Notes: generated by a model not told the origin, from the letters alone. Positions 7,225-16,416 are shown, counted from the stretch's first letter. The stretch is DNA of 34,003 nucleotides from an uncultured Acetatifactor sp. (GCA_910583845.1 CAJUAB010000021.1:49149-83151); one strand, 5' to 3'. A program made the numbers and translations.

Positions 7225-9351
7225 TCAGCCTCCTAACAGGGAAGTAACTGCGTTGGCGCTGCTCTGCATCTTGGCCAGGGCAGTCTCCATCGCGGCAAAC
7301 TTCTTGTACCACTTGTCCTCGTAATCGTTCAGCTTCTGCTCCTGCTCCTTGATCTTGGAGGTATAATCGTCATAATCGGATTTCATCTTCTTATCGTCAT
7401 AGAAGCTGCCAAAGCTGCGGTATCCCTCTACGGATTTGGACATCTCGCTCATCTCGTCATACAGGTTCTGAGACAGCTTGGTAAAGAAGCTGATCACGGT
7501 ATCCGGATCATTGGCAATCATTCCCTTTAATACATCCGCATCGCCGGAAGTACTGGCATCATCCGGATCACCTGCAATATGATAGGCATCCTTCTCATTG
7601 TCCGCAGCTTCAAAGTATCCCAGGGTCTCAATACCAAAATCATGGAGATACATGGTCTTCCCACCGATCTCTATTCCGCTGGACATAACAGACTTGAGCG
7701 TTGAGCTGATACTGCTCAGGTTTTCATCTCTTCTTAACAGAGCATCCTTGATCTTCTTCTCATAATCTGCTACCTCAGATTCAGATAAAGCGTCTTTCTC
7801 TTCGGTAGTAAGAGGCTCATACCCCTTGGCGGAATCCGCATTGTACAATTTGCTCATCTCATTGATGATGGAATTGTACTCCTTCAGGAAATTTTTGACC
7901 ATGTCATAGATACCGTCGGTATCCTGTTGCGTGGTTACAGTAATCTGCTCACCGGCCGCAGTCTCATTCAGAGCGGTGAATGTCAGACCATTGATCTTAA
8001 AGGTGTTGTCCTTGCTGGTGAACTCGGCACCGTTCAGATAAATCACAGCGTCCTGGCCGTTGGTCTTGGTAGCGCCGCCGGTCTGAAGACTGGGATCATT
8101 CATAACCGTATGGGCAAACTCCGCTCTATCGTAGAAGCGGTTCTCCGTTTCCTGCACCAGCTTGGGTGTCGCCGTTGCGCTGTAAACCGTCTTGCCGTCC
8201 ACAACCGTCTCCGTGATGTCCACATACTGCTTCACGTCATTCATGGCAGCGTCCGCGCTTGCAATGGTGCTCTGATGAGCCGCCAGCATATCGACATCGT
8301 TCTTCTCCGCAGTGATCTCGTTGGCCTCCTTCTTCAGATTGGCCAGCTCCTCCTCCAGAACCTTTTTCTGATCCGGGTCAGTTTCCGACTTGATAGCCTC
8401 CTCCTTGGCGGCTATCTCCTGGTTTTTGGCTTCCAGATCCGCCTTGTACTCATCGGATGTCTTCAACGTCTTCCCGGCATCCGCATATCTCTTGTTTATG
8501 TCATCAATCTTTTTCTGCGCGTCAGCCTTGGTATTTACCAGTTCCTTGTATTTTGCCAGATAGCTGTCTGTGCTGGACTGTACATCCTTGTTGATCAGCT
8601 TCTCCATGTTTTTAAGTGTAGCCGCCCTGTCGCCTGCTACATAATATTTGCTATAGGTCTCATATTCCTTCTGGGTTGCGCCCTTCTTGTCTTCCTCCGT
8701 GGTAAAGGACTCCTGTAGTCCTAATGCCTTAAGCGCGTCAAACCCACCCTGGTTCATGGCCGTGATGCTGAAATCACTCTTTGCGCCGGAATCCTTGGAA
8801 CTCACAAAGAATCTCTGATTATGCTCGTCAAAATTGGCGTTCAAGCCTGCTTTTTTCAGCTGGGTCAGCACATCCGAAATTGTGGTGTTCCCATCCACCT
8901 GAATATCCACCGACTGACCGTTCGCACTCACATTGATGGAACCTGAACCAGTTATGCCCAGATCGCTGAGTTTGGACATGGCGGTCAGTTTACCGCCGTC
9001 AGCTGCTTCTATCACGCCTCCGGTCAGATAGCCTGTCTTGGCCAGCTTCCTGATCTCCAGAGACTGTACTCCGTTCACCGCGTCCTCACCGGTGATCACA
9101 CTGACAGCATTGGGGTTGGAAACCTTGGTGGTTTTCTTGCTGTAAGCGTCCGTAAAACGCATACTGCTCAAATACTTGGACTGTAAATTCTTCAGCTTGG
9201 TATTCAGCGCTTTCCATGCGTCCTGCTTCCAGTTTAACTTGGTCTGGGCCTTCTTGGTTTTATCCACCTTGGTTTTCTTGGCCTCCACCAGCTGCTGGAT
9301 AATACTCTCTGTATCCATGCCGGACATCAGTCCGGAAAGTCTCATTGCCAT
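7225..9351 (-). CDS. fliD: Flagellar filament cap protein FliD
   Basis: A 708-residue cap protein that is secreted and folds flagellin subunits at the filament tip. The N-terminus (MRLSGLMSGMDTESIIQQLV) and the C-terminus (FAAMETALAKMQSSANAVTSLL) are the conserved helical D0 regions of FliD. It is longer than the usual 450-550 residues. The excess includes a Lys/Glu/Ala-rich coiled coil at about residues 255-355 inserted in the exposed middle part. The ribosome site GGAGGG lies before the ATG; the gene begins 11 bp after flaG. FliD is normally escorted by FliT, here probably the gene after fliS. Confidence 0.97.
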   Translation of the reverse strand: MAMRLSGLMSGMDTESIIQQLVEAKKTKVDKTKKAQTKLNWKQDAWKALNTKLKNLQSKYLSSMRFTDAYSKKTTKVSNPNAVSVITGEDAVNGVQSLEIRKLAKTGYLTGGVIEAADGGKLTAMSKLSDLGITGSGSINVSANGQSVDIQVDGNTTISDVLTQLKKAGLNANFDEHNQRFFVSSKDSGAKSDFSITAMNQGGFDALKALGLQESFTTEEDKKGATQKEYETYSKYYVAGDRAATLKNMEKLINKDVQSSTDSYLAKYKELVNTKADAQKKIDDINKRYADAGKTLKTSDEYKADLEAKNQEIAAKEEAIKSETDPDQKKVLEEELANLKKEANEITAEKNDVDMLAAHQSTIASADAAMNDVKQYVDITETVVDGKTVYSATATPKLVQETENRFYDRAEFAHTVMNDPSLQTGGATKTNGQDAVIYLNGAEFTSKDNTFKINGLTFTALNETAAGEQITVTTQQDTDGIYDMVKNFLKEYNSIINEMSKLYNADSAKGYEPLTTEEKDALSESEVADYEKKIKDALLRRDENLSSISSTLKSVMSSGIEIGGKTMYLHDFGIETLGYFEAADNEKDAYHIAGDPDDASTSGDADVLKGMIANDPDTVISFFTKLSQNLYDEMSEMSKSVEGYRSFGSFYDDKKMKSDYDDYTSKIKEQEQKLNDYEDKWYKKFAAMETALAKMQSSANAVTSLLGG

Positions 9352-9362
9352 ATCTGTCCCTC

Positions 9363-9800
9363 CTATCTTCTCTCATCCACCAGGATGCCTGCCATCTCCC
9401 ACACCTTGGCGATCATATCCAGGGTCTTCTCAGGCGGAAACTCTTTCAGGACCTCCTTGGTGTCTTTGTCCACAATCTTGATGGTCACGCGATTGGTTCC
9501 CTCGTGCATGCCGAACACAGCTTCCGAGTGAGCCATCATGTTCTTGTTCATCTGCTCCACCGCCCGCTTGATCTGCTCGTTGGTGGGCTGCTGCTTCTGC
9601 TGCTCACTGCTGTTGCCGCCGGCATTGCCCTTGCTCTGCCCCTCCGCCACCACATTCACCGTGGTGTCCACCTGGGCCGCCTCCTGGGATGTGTTACTCT
9701 GGCTCTCCACGCTTGGCGCCTTGGGCTGCGCCACAGGCTTGGGCGCGCTCACACTCTGAGCCTGTACACTCATGATACTTCCTAATGGTTCAATTGCCAT
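9363..9800 (-). CDS. flaG: FlaG family protein
   Basis: A 145-residue protein. The first half is low-complexity (Gln, Ser, Pro, Ala). The last about 70 residues match FlaG: AVFGMHEGTNRVTIKIVDKD, then TKEVLKEFPPEKTLDMIAKV with a hydrophobic end. FlaG is typically encoded next to fliD and influences filament length; its mechanism is not settled. The gene opens the flaG-fliD-fliS-fliT unit. Its GGAGGTGT ribosome site sits in a small hairpin that fits a CsrA-binding site. Confidence 0.92.
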   Translation of the reverse strand: MAIEPLGSIMSVQAQSVSAPKPVAQPKAPSVESQSNTSQEAAQVDTTVNVVAEGQSKGNAGGNSSEQQKQQPTNEQIKRAVEQMNKNMMAHSEAVFGMHEGTNRVTIKIVDKDTKEVLKEFPPEKTLDMIAKVWEMAGILVDERR

Positions 9801-9804
9801 AATT

Positions 9805-9818
9805 ACACCTCCATGTGT
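9805..9818 (-). promoter_or_regulatory. Candidate CsrA-binding hairpin over the flaG ribosome site
   Basis: In the flaG leader the RNA reads ACAC-AUGGAG-GUGU, a 4-bp stem presenting GGA in a six-base loop, and this GGA is part of the Shine-Dalgarno sequence. CsrA/RsmA proteins recognise GGA in such loops and block ribosome loading. csrA and fliW lie just upstream in the same direction. The short stem makes the prediction tentative. Confidence 0.45.
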
Positions 9819-9867
9819 CTCTGCATGTCGTCATCCTTATACGACACCTGTTGTTTTCTTATAGTTT

Positions 9868-9895
9868 TTATCGGATTCGGCAATTAAAAAAATTA
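9868..9895 (-). promoter_or_regulatory. Candidate sigma-D promoter for flaG-fliD-fliS
   Basis: On the minus strand TCCGATAA (9875-9868) equals the -10 element found before flgM. The -35 match is poor: TAAT with a 16-bp spacer instead of TAAA with 15. It lies in the 141-bp gap between csrA and flaG, where a secondary promoter would make sense. Confidence 0.4.
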
Positions 9896-9941
9896 GTTTG
9901 TTTGACAAAAAAGATGGAAATCGCATAAATCACCCATGGAT

Positions 9942-10160
9942 TTACACAAGCAGATCCTTCAGTGCCGCCATTCCCTCGGCGGTGGCCGCCTCCTGATTGG
10001 CCTCCTGAATCTGTGTGTAAACCTCCTTGCGGTAAATGGGCACTTCCTTGGGGGCGGTGACACCGATTTTGACCTGGTCGCCCTTCACCTCCAGGATCGT
10101 GATCTCTATATTGTTGTTGACAATGATCGCCTCATTCTTCTTTCTGGATAATGCCAGCAT
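9942..10160 (-). CDS. csrA: Carbon storage regulator CsrA
   Basis: A 72-residue RNA-binding protein that represses translation by binding GGA motifs at ribosome sites. It has the family N-terminus MLALSRKKNEAIIVNNNIEI and the core VKIGVTAPKEVPIYRKEVY, which includes the RNA-contacting strand. The start at 10160 is one base after the fliW stop, so the two are coupled; a longer frame to 10265 is rejected because it lies inside fliW. In Firmicutes CsrA represses flagellin synthesis and is antagonised by FliW. Confidence 0.97.
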   Translation of the reverse strand: MLALSRKKNEAIIVNNNIEITILEVKGDQVKIGVTAPKEVPIYRKEVYTQIQEANQEAATAEGMAALKDLLV

Positions 10161-10161
10161 G

Positions 10162-10620
10162 TCAGTCACCCGCCTTTCTGGACTGCAGGATTTCGTAGAT
10201 GGGGAAACGCACCGGATAGGTGTCGGCATCCACGATGATCTGGCAGGCCCTGCGTTCCTCCACATTGATGATTATAGGCCCCTGCAGGTTGACGCTCATC
10301 TGCTTTAAATCGGAAGGCACCCGCACAGTTACCAGCACCAGCAGATTGTCCGGCGTCACTTCCCCGATTCCCGCAAGCAGCTCGTCATCAATCTCGGGAT
10401 TATAGTCCTCCTTCACGATCAGGGGGTCCAGCACCGTCATGGCAAATCCCGGCTCATCCAGGGACTGGAGCCAGCGGATACCGGCGGACACCCCCCTCTC
10501 CTCGTCATGGAGCAGCGTAAACCTCTTCATATCGGGAAATCCGATAATCCCTCCCGGAAAGGTAATGATCTTGTCGTCTGTAATCTCTACCTGGCCAAAA
10601 GCCTTGGTCTGTATTATCAT
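10162..10620 (-). CDS. fliW: Flagellar assembly factor FliW
   Basis: A 152-residue protein with the FliW hallmark IITFPGGIIGFPDMKRFTLL near the start, then a barrel containing DPLIVKEDYNPEI. FliW binds CsrA allosterically and releases it from flagellin mRNA. When flagellin accumulates in the cell, FliW is titrated away and CsrA shuts translation off. AAGGAG lies 6 nt before the ATG. It comes directly before csrA and after flgL, the arrangement common in Firmicutes. The 137-bp gap before it contains a weak GC-rich hairpin (about 10709-10741) without a T-run. Confidence 0.97.
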   Translation of the reverse strand: MIIQTKAFGQVEITDDKIITFPGGIIGFPDMKRFTLLHDEERGVSAGIRWLQSLDEPGFAMTVLDPLIVKEDYNPEIDDELLAGIGEVTPDNLLVLVTVRVPSDLKQMSVNLQGPIIINVEERRACQIIVDADTYPVRFPIYEILQSRKAGD

Positions 10621-10757
10621 AGTAAACTCCTTCCTTTTTCAAAATTCCGGCAGCGCAAAGCTCGCCCTGTAAGGAACGGGACTGAGGAATATCGGCACCA
10701 GGCCTGCTCCCATTTTCCCGGGAAGGCGCAGGGCCTCCCGGAAGGACAGGATTTCTT

Positions 10758-12311
10758 TTAAAGATAATTCAGCAGACTGATCTGCGCCACTTTGCCCGTA
10801 GCCATCAGGGAGGCCTCATAGGTCAGCTTCGCGCTGCTGAGGTTGATGATAACCTCCGCAATGTCTATATCCTCATTTTCGCTCTTTAATGTTTCAAATG
10901 TAGTCTTCTGGGACTGCATGCGGTTCTCGATCAGCTCCAGCTTCCTGCTGCGGGTACCCACATTGGTAAGGCTCACATTGGTGTCATCCAGATAGCCCTG
11001 CGTCAGGCTGATGCCATGCTCAAACATCTTCTGGGCTTTGTCCTTTTTCATCTCCAGAGCCTTCTGCGCCACATCCAGCTTCTTCTGGATGGTGTCCGCG
11101 TCAGCGCCCGTAGATTCCTTCAACAACGCCGTCATATCCGCCACAATCTTCTCCGCGTCCACCACATCCTGCATGGCATTGATCAGATCCTGCACATCTC
11201 TGCCTATACCGTGCTTAAAGCACTCGTCCGCCGTGGAGTTGATCCTTATGGTCTGGTTGAAGCCCACATCATACTCAATGTCCTGATGTTCCACATTGGA
11301 GGTGAGATAACTCTCGTTGTACGTAATCTCCAGATCGGCATCTCCGGGGTCGGACTTACAGTAAAAATAGTGTTCCGGCCGCAGATCTCCCTTGGCCCAG
11401 TCGGACTTCTCATAGGTAATCCGGATCTCTCCCTCGTTGGTATCCGCAGTGGCCACATTGTCCCTGGTCTCCATCAGCTTGTCATAAGCGTCCTTGGACA
11501 ACAGCAGTTCCCCTGTCTCGGGTACATATACCGCCCCGTCCGCCGCCGCGGCCGCCGCCTGATAGGGAGACTCATAGTCATGCTTGAGCACGGAGGGAAT
11601 GGTTTTGGTCTGATAGGTGCCGTCCGGCTGCCGCTCCTGGTATTCCAGCACGGGAAGCGTGTCATCACAGTTGTCATAGGCCAGCTGGAACCGGTAAAGA
11701 TCCACCTGCTTGATGTCATCCTTGGTCACATTGATGGTGTTGTAGTTGTTGGGTGTCATATCCATCACATCGGTGCCGTCGGCGGCCTGAGTCGTGATGA
11801 TTGTCACCTGGTCCATGTCATTCCTGCTCAGCTGCTCCGTAATGCTGTATTTCTTCTCCGTGGCATCGGGGAAGCTCAGGGAAGTGTTCGTGCGGTAGCC
11901 GGTAAATACATAGCGCCCGGCATAGTCCGCGTCACCGGTGCTGTACACCTCGTCCGCCAGGGCCTTGAGCTGCTCGATGATGGTCTGTCTGTCGGAAGTC
12001 TTCAGATCCCCGTTGGAGCCCTTGGTACACTGCTTCTGCATGGCGGTTATCACCTCCGCCAGATTTTTCAGCGCCTCCTCCGTCACGTTCAGCCAGCTCT
12101 CCGCGTCGGGAATATTCTTGCTGTAGTACTGGGTCACCTCCGTGACATTGCTGCGCAGCCGCAGCGCGCGGATGGCCACCACTGGGTCATCGGAGGGGCG
12201 ATTGATCTTTTTCTCCGTGGACATCTGCGTACTGAGCCGGTCCTGCAATATTTTGTTGGTATTAATATTTGACAGATTATTGTTCTGCATAATCTTGTTT
12301 GTTATTCTCAT
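10758..12311 (-). CDS. flgL: Flagellar hook-filament junction protein FlgL
   Basis: A 517-residue secreted junction protein. The N-terminal helix region (MRITNKIMQNNNLSNINTNK, LSTEKKINRPSDDPV-like, AESWLNVTEEALKNLAEVI) and the C-terminal KLTYEASLMATGKVAQISLL match FlgL and flagellin-type ends. It is much longer than the usual about 300 residues, because the surface-exposed middle (about 150-370) is expanded. GGAG lies 7 nt before the ATG. The protein joins filament to hook after FlgK; export is assisted by FlgN. It is last of the FlgN-client genes in the operon. Confidence 0.95.
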   Translation of the reverse strand: MRITNKIMQNNNLSNINTNKILQDRLSTQMSTEKKINRPSDDPVVAIRALRLRSNVTEVTQYYSKNIPDAESWLNVTEEALKNLAEVITAMQKQCTKGSNGDLKTSDRQTIIEQLKALADEVYSTGDADYAGRYVFTGYRTNTSLSFPDATEKKYSITEQLSRNDMDQVTIITTQAADGTDVMDMTPNNYNTINVTKDDIKQVDLYRFQLAYDNCDDTLPVLEYQERQPDGTYQTKTIPSVLKHDYESPYQAAAAAADGAVYVPETGELLLSKDAYDKLMETRDNVATADTNEGEIRITYEKSDWAKGDLRPEHYFYCKSDPGDADLEITYNESYLTSNVEHQDIEYDVGFNQTIRINSTADECFKHGIGRDVQDLINAMQDVVDAEKIVADMTALLKESTGADADTIQKKLDVAQKALEMKKDKAQKMFEHGISLTQGYLDDTNVSLTNVGTRSRKLELIENRMQSQKTTFETLKSENEDIDIAEVIINLSSAKLTYEASLMATGKVAQISLLNYL

Positions 12312-12364
12312 AGTCTTACTCCATTCATGTCATCCTGCAAACTGTTTCCGTCAGCGCAAAACTG

Positions 12365-12397
12365 CTGCCGCCGTTTTCGCATCTAAGCCGGCGGCAG
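12365..12397 (-). terminator. GC-rich hairpin between flgK and flgL
   Basis: Arms CTGCCGCCG (12365-12373) and CGGCGGCAG (12389-12397) match perfectly across a 15-nt loop. On the minus strand a short TTTT follows shortly after. It lies in the 134-bp gap between flgK and flgL and may be a partial terminator or mRNA-processing site that lowers flgL relative to flgK. Confidence 0.4.
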
Positions 12398-12445
12398 GCT
12401 CACCGCAGTCCGCTTCTGCGTCCCGCCTGCCCCGCCTCCGTCTCA

Positions 12446-14494
12446 TTATACACCGGTCTCCAGAATCAGTCTGTCATAAACCTCTGTCAGCACCTGGATC
12501 ATCTTGGAGGACAAACCGTAGGCATGCTGGTATTTCACCAGGTTCACCGCCTCCTCGTCCTCGTCCACGCCGGAGATGGACATGCGCTGGGTATTGATGA
12601 TCTCGCTGATATCGCTGAAATTTTTCTGGAATGTGTAGGCCCGGCTGGCGTTCAGCGCCACATCCCCCAGAATGCACTGCAAAAACTCGGAAGCCGTGCC
12701 GCCCCGGAAACTCATCTTTTCCTTGTTGTTGGCAATGCTCTTGAGATCATCCAGCAGCGCGTCCTGCTCGACGCCGTCTCCCTTGACATAGCGGTGGGAA
12801 AGCAGATCCGGGTCCTCCTCCACAGCCACGGAAACATTGAAATTCATGGCTGTCAGACGGTAGTAGCTGTCGTCCCGGTCGGACACTTTGATGCTGGCCG
12901 CCGCCTCGGCTGCCTTTCTGGCCTCTTCTCTGGCTGCCTCTTCTATCGCAGGAGTTACCGTTCCGCCCGCCCCCGTCACTTTCTCGATCTCTTCCTCATA
13001 TTTGGCCTGATAAGCGGCATCGTATTTTGCCTGGCATGTGTCATACCGATAGTCATCCACAAAGTTGAACTGCCCATCCGCGGAAGGCATATTGCCGGTC
13101 AGCAGATTACAGCCCAGATTATCATAGGCATTGTACCCGCTCTTCAAAGTGTCGTTGAACTTCTCCGCGAAGGTACGAATCCACGTGTTCATCTGGTTCA
13201 TATAATAGGGGATACCCTGATATTTCAGGCTTGTGCCCACAGCGGCCGGCCTGTCTATACAGTTGGTGGTAAGCCGCTCCGGATTCCTCGCGCTGTCGGA
13301 GAGCGTAAACGTATAGCTGTACTGCACCTCTCCGTTGTCGTCATAGCTGCGCTCATAGGTCCAGCTGTCGTAATAGTACTCCTTGTTGCCCAGCGTGATT
13401 TTTCCGCCCTGTTCAGACAGATTGCAGAAATTCAGATCCTGCAGATATCCCTGGGTCACGCTTATAGTCACCGTATCATGATATTTGCCGTCGGGACTGT
13501 CCTTGGGCTCGATGCTGCCGATGTCCTGCACCTTGCCGTTGAAATATTCGCCGTTGTTGCCGTCCCGCATCTGCACCAGTCCCTGGAGATTCCCCCCCAT
13601 GGCGGTGTTGTACAGATTGAACTGCTGGCCGTTGGCCCAGTATACATCGTACAGGCCGTCGATATCCGACTGGTTTACCTTCTCATAGCTGGCCCGGGCC
13701 ACGCACTCCAGACCGTTGTACTCGGTGCCGTCCACCAGAATCTGCCCTCCGGCAATCTTCACGGTATAGTGATGGGCCCCGGTCTCCCTGTCCGGCTGGT
13801 TCGGGTCCGTGATGGGGATCTCTCTGGTCTCCACATCCACGATGAGGGACAGCTGATCCAGCAGCAGAGCCCTGCGGTCCCGCAGTTCGTTGGCCTTGCT
13901 GCCGGAGAGCTCCACCACATTGATCTGCTTGTTCAGCGTGGCGATCTCCCCCGCCAGGGAATTGATCTCATCCACCTTGGTTTTGATCTCCTGGTTGACA
14001 TCCGCCTGCATCTTCTGCATGTTTCCGGCCAGGCCGTTGAAATACTCCGTCAGCTGGCCCACCGTCCCGATAAACTGCTTCTTGGCATTGGTGCTGCTGG
14101 GGTCCTTCTTCCACTCCTGAATGCCCCCGATCATCATCTTGTCAAAGATCGTCTTGAATCCGGTGCTTTTCCCGTCGTCGTCAAAATACGCCTCGATCTG
14201 CTTCATATAGTACTGTTTCACATTGTACTCGCCTTCATTGGCATTGTTGTTCCAGTATTTTGTGTCATAGAATTCATCTCTGATCCTCTCTATGGCCAGA
14301 GTGTCCACGCCGGCGCCGGCGCAGCCGTAAGTCTGAAATACCCGGATTGCCTGGCTGGCCTGCTGTACCACCCGCTGGCGGCTGTAGCCGTCGGTCTGTA
14401 CGTTGGCAATATTGTTCGCGGTGGTATTCAAAGCGGCGTTGCTGGCCAGCAGCCCCTTGTACGCTATATTTAATCCGAAAAATTGTGAAGGCAT
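12446..14494 (-). CDS. flgK: Flagellar hook-associated protein FlgK (second copy)
   Basis: A 682-residue FlgK-type junction protein. The N-terminal segment (FGLNIAYKGLLASNAALNTT, ANNIANVQTDGYSRQRV) is the rod/hook-family motif. The C-terminal part, with SISGVDEDEEAVNLVKYQHA and a final IQVLTEVYDRLI, is the FlgK end. Close to residue 500-545 there is an inserted Ala/Glu/Lys-rich stretch, probably helical. GAGGATAG precedes the ATG. It lies 77 bp after the other flgK, from which it is well diverged, so the pair are old paralogs rather than a recent duplication. Confidence 0.94.
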   Translation of the reverse strand: MPSQFFGLNIAYKGLLASNAALNTTANNIANVQTDGYSRQRVVQQASQAIRVFQTYGCAGAGVDTLAIERIRDEFYDTKYWNNNANEGEYNVKQYYMKQIEAYFDDDGKSTGFKTIFDKMMIGGIQEWKKDPSSTNAKKQFIGTVGQLTEYFNGLAGNMQKMQADVNQEIKTKVDEINSLAGEIATLNKQINVVELSGSKANELRDRRALLLDQLSLIVDVETREIPITDPNQPDRETGAHHYTVKIAGGQILVDGTEYNGLECVARASYEKVNQSDIDGLYDVYWANGQQFNLYNTAMGGNLQGLVQMRDGNNGEYFNGKVQDIGSIEPKDSPDGKYHDTVTISVTQGYLQDLNFCNLSEQGGKITLGNKEYYYDSWTYERSYDDNGEVQYSYTFTLSDSARNPERLTTNCIDRPAAVGTSLKYQGIPYYMNQMNTWIRTFAEKFNDTLKSGYNAYDNLGCNLLTGNMPSADGQFNFVDDYRYDTCQAKYDAAYQAKYEEEIEKVTGAGGTVTPAIEEAAREEARKAAEAAASIKVSDRDDSYYRLTAMNFNVSVAVEEDPDLLSHRYVKGDGVEQDALLDDLKSIANNKEKMSFRGGTASEFLQCILGDVALNASRAYTFQKNFSDISEIINTQRMSISGVDEDEEAVNLVKYQHAYGLSSKMIQVLTEVYDRLILETGV

Positions 14495-14526
14495 TCCGCT
14501 ATCCTCGTCTTTCTATATTTAAAGTA

Positions 14527-14548
14527 CTGCCGCTTTACAGCGCGGCAG
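14527..14548 (-). other. Small hairpin between the two flgK genes
   Basis: CTGCCGC (14527-14533) and GCGGCAG (14542-14548) pair across an 8-nt loop in the 77-bp spacer between the two flgK genes. A short TACTTT follows on the minus strand. It is perhaps an attenuator or RNA end-protecting stem; the signal is too weak to call a terminator. Confidence 0.35.
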
Positions 14549-14571
14549 ATCCCGTATGTTCTTTTCAGGGT

Positions 14572-16395
14572 TTACCGTCCCAGCGCGGTGATCACATGCT
14601 CCAGCATCTCGCTGATGGCGTTGATATATCGGCTGGAAGCATTGTAAGCGTTCTGGAATTTGATCATGTTGGACAGTTCCTCGTCGGAGGACACTCCTAT
14701 GATCTGCTCCCGGGCATTTTCGGTGGATTCCACTGTGTTCTGCTGATTGATCAGAACGCTGCGGAACGCGTAGCCGCTGTTGGATACCTGCGCTACCAGA
14801 TCATCGTAATACTGCAGGAATGTGCTGGCCTTTTTCACATGAGGATTCAGTGTGTAGGCCTCCTCCGTGAACGCCGCGCTGAGGGCTTCCGCCGTGGCTC
14901 TGTCCTCCTCCCCGTTCTTCATGAATCCCAGCATGGAAGGAGAATGCTTCAGCTCCTGATCGATCTGTATATTCTTCAGACTGTAAATCGTCTCGGGGCG
15001 CATGGGATCTTCCTTCTCCGGGTCAGGATCTCCCAGATGCTCCTCCATATATACCCAGAAGTCTCCGGTAATCGTCTCCGTGGATTCATTGCCGTCCTCG
15101 TCAACCACCGTCACCACAGCCATTCCGGTCACCTTCCGATAGCCCGGCGTGGTAATCTTGGAGAACAGCTGAATGGGACTTCCGTCTTCGTGGCGCATGT
15201 ATCCGCCCGGTTCGTCCTTGCAGGCCTGCACACCCTGCATCACCGTGCCGTCCGCCAGAGTGATTTCCACATCCTTGACACCGTTCTCTCCCGGAGTCAT
15301 AACACCGGCGGCCCCTGCCAGAATGCTGTTGAGTTTGCTGGCCACATTGTGGATCAGCTGGTCAAACTCGGCCTGCATGTTCATTATTATGGATTGAGAC
15401 ACATTGCCATAGTTGTTCTCAATATCGGTGTAATCCGCCCGGTGATCCCCTCTGGCGTGAAGCATGGCCTTGAGTCCGCCGATATCCGTATCCAGATCCG
15501 TGGAGATTTCCCTGCTTAAGTCAAAGACCCTGGCCCCGTCAAGATCATAGATCCTGGTGCCGTCCGGAAGTTCCGTGAACTTGGCATTGACCGGCCAGAA
15601 CGGCGTGTAAAACCCTGTGACATCGTCCTGGTCAAGCGCGATCTCGAAGCACATGTCGCCCTTTACAAAGTCCACGCCCTCAATCTGCACAGACACCTCT
15701 CCCCTGGAATTCTCCTTGAAGCTGATATCCGCCAGCTCCGCCAGTTCATCCAGCAGCTGATTGCGCACGTCCCTCAAGTCGTTGGCATGCTCGATACCGC
15801 CCACTTCAATATTGCGGATCTGCTCGTTCAGCTTCAGAATCTGATTGCCGTAGTTATTGATTTTGATCACGTTCTGCTTGATCTTTTCATTCATATTGTT
15901 CTGGTAGGCGCACAGGCTGTCATAGATATGGACAGAACGCTCCAGAAATTCTTCCGCGCGCTGTACAAACAGCCCCTGGCACACGGAACTGGAAGGGGTC
16001 TTCACCAATTCCTGCACAGATGTCCACAGATCGGTCATGGACGTCTGGAATGCTTCCTGGTTCAGCTCCCCCAGCAGGCTCTCCACCTCTTCCATAGTTT
16101 CCGTGGACACCTGATAGAACATGCTCCTTCCGGATTCTCTGCGGAAGGTCATATCCAGAAAATAGTCTCTCACTTGTTTTACATTGGAATAAAATGTTCC
16201 CAATCCTGTCTGCTGATTGGATATAGAATGCGGATTGGTGGAAAGGGTTATATAAGGCCTGTTCGCCTGCTGAATCTGCTGGCGGGTATAACCCTTTGTA
16301 TCCGCGTTAGATAGATTATGCGCTGTGGTGTTCAGCGCATTTTGACTGGTCTGTAGTCCGGATGCTCCTATATATAAGCTACTGAATAATGACAT
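14572..16395 (-). CDS. flgK: Flagellar hook-associated protein FlgK (first copy)
   Basis: A 607-residue FlgK. The N-terminus LYIGASGLQTSQNALNTTAH with NLSNADTKGYTRQQI is the conserved hook-family motif. The C-terminus has GVSSDEELSNMIKFQNAYNA and SSRYINAISEMLEHVI, closely matching the FlgK D0 helix. It is the first hook-filament junction protein, exported with FlgN and placed on the finished hook. AGAGGTG lies 7 nt before the ATG. It follows flgN by 21 bp. Of the two tandem copies this one looks closer to canonical FlgK. Confidence 0.95.
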   Translation of the reverse strand: MSLFSSLYIGASGLQTSQNALNTTAHNLSNADTKGYTRQQIQQANRPYITLSTNPHSISNQQTGLGTFYSNVKQVRDYFLDMTFRRESGRSMFYQVSTETMEEVESLLGELNQEAFQTSMTDLWTSVQELVKTPSSSVCQGLFVQRAEEFLERSVHIYDSLCAYQNNMNEKIKQNVIKINNYGNQILKLNEQIRNIEVGGIEHANDLRDVRNQLLDELAELADISFKENSRGEVSVQIEGVDFVKGDMCFEIALDQDDVTGFYTPFWPVNAKFTELPDGTRIYDLDGARVFDLSREISTDLDTDIGGLKAMLHARGDHRADYTDIENNYGNVSQSIIMNMQAEFDQLIHNVASKLNSILAGAAGVMTPGENGVKDVEITLADGTVMQGVQACKDEPGGYMRHEDGSPIQLFSKITTPGYRKVTGMAVVTVVDEDGNESTETITGDFWVYMEEHLGDPDPEKEDPMRPETIYSLKNIQIDQELKHSPSMLGFMKNGEEDRATAEALSAAFTEEAYTLNPHVKKASTFLQYYDDLVAQVSNSGYAFRSVLINQQNTVESTENAREQIIGVSSDEELSNMIKFQNAYNASSRYINAISEMLEHVITALGR

Positions 16396-16416
16396 ATGAC
16401 ATCACCTCTGTCTTAA

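Noticed and set aside
10709..10741. GC-rich inverted repeat between flgL and fliW as a terminator
   Set aside because: The stem is bulged and no T-run follows on either strand.
12524..14473. A 649-codon plus-strand open frame opposite flgK
   Set aside because: It is the antisense shadow of a clear flgK; composition is not protein-like and no family is recognisable. The same applies to long plus-strand frames at 11016-12272, 21086-23422, 25255-27261 and 32313-33665.
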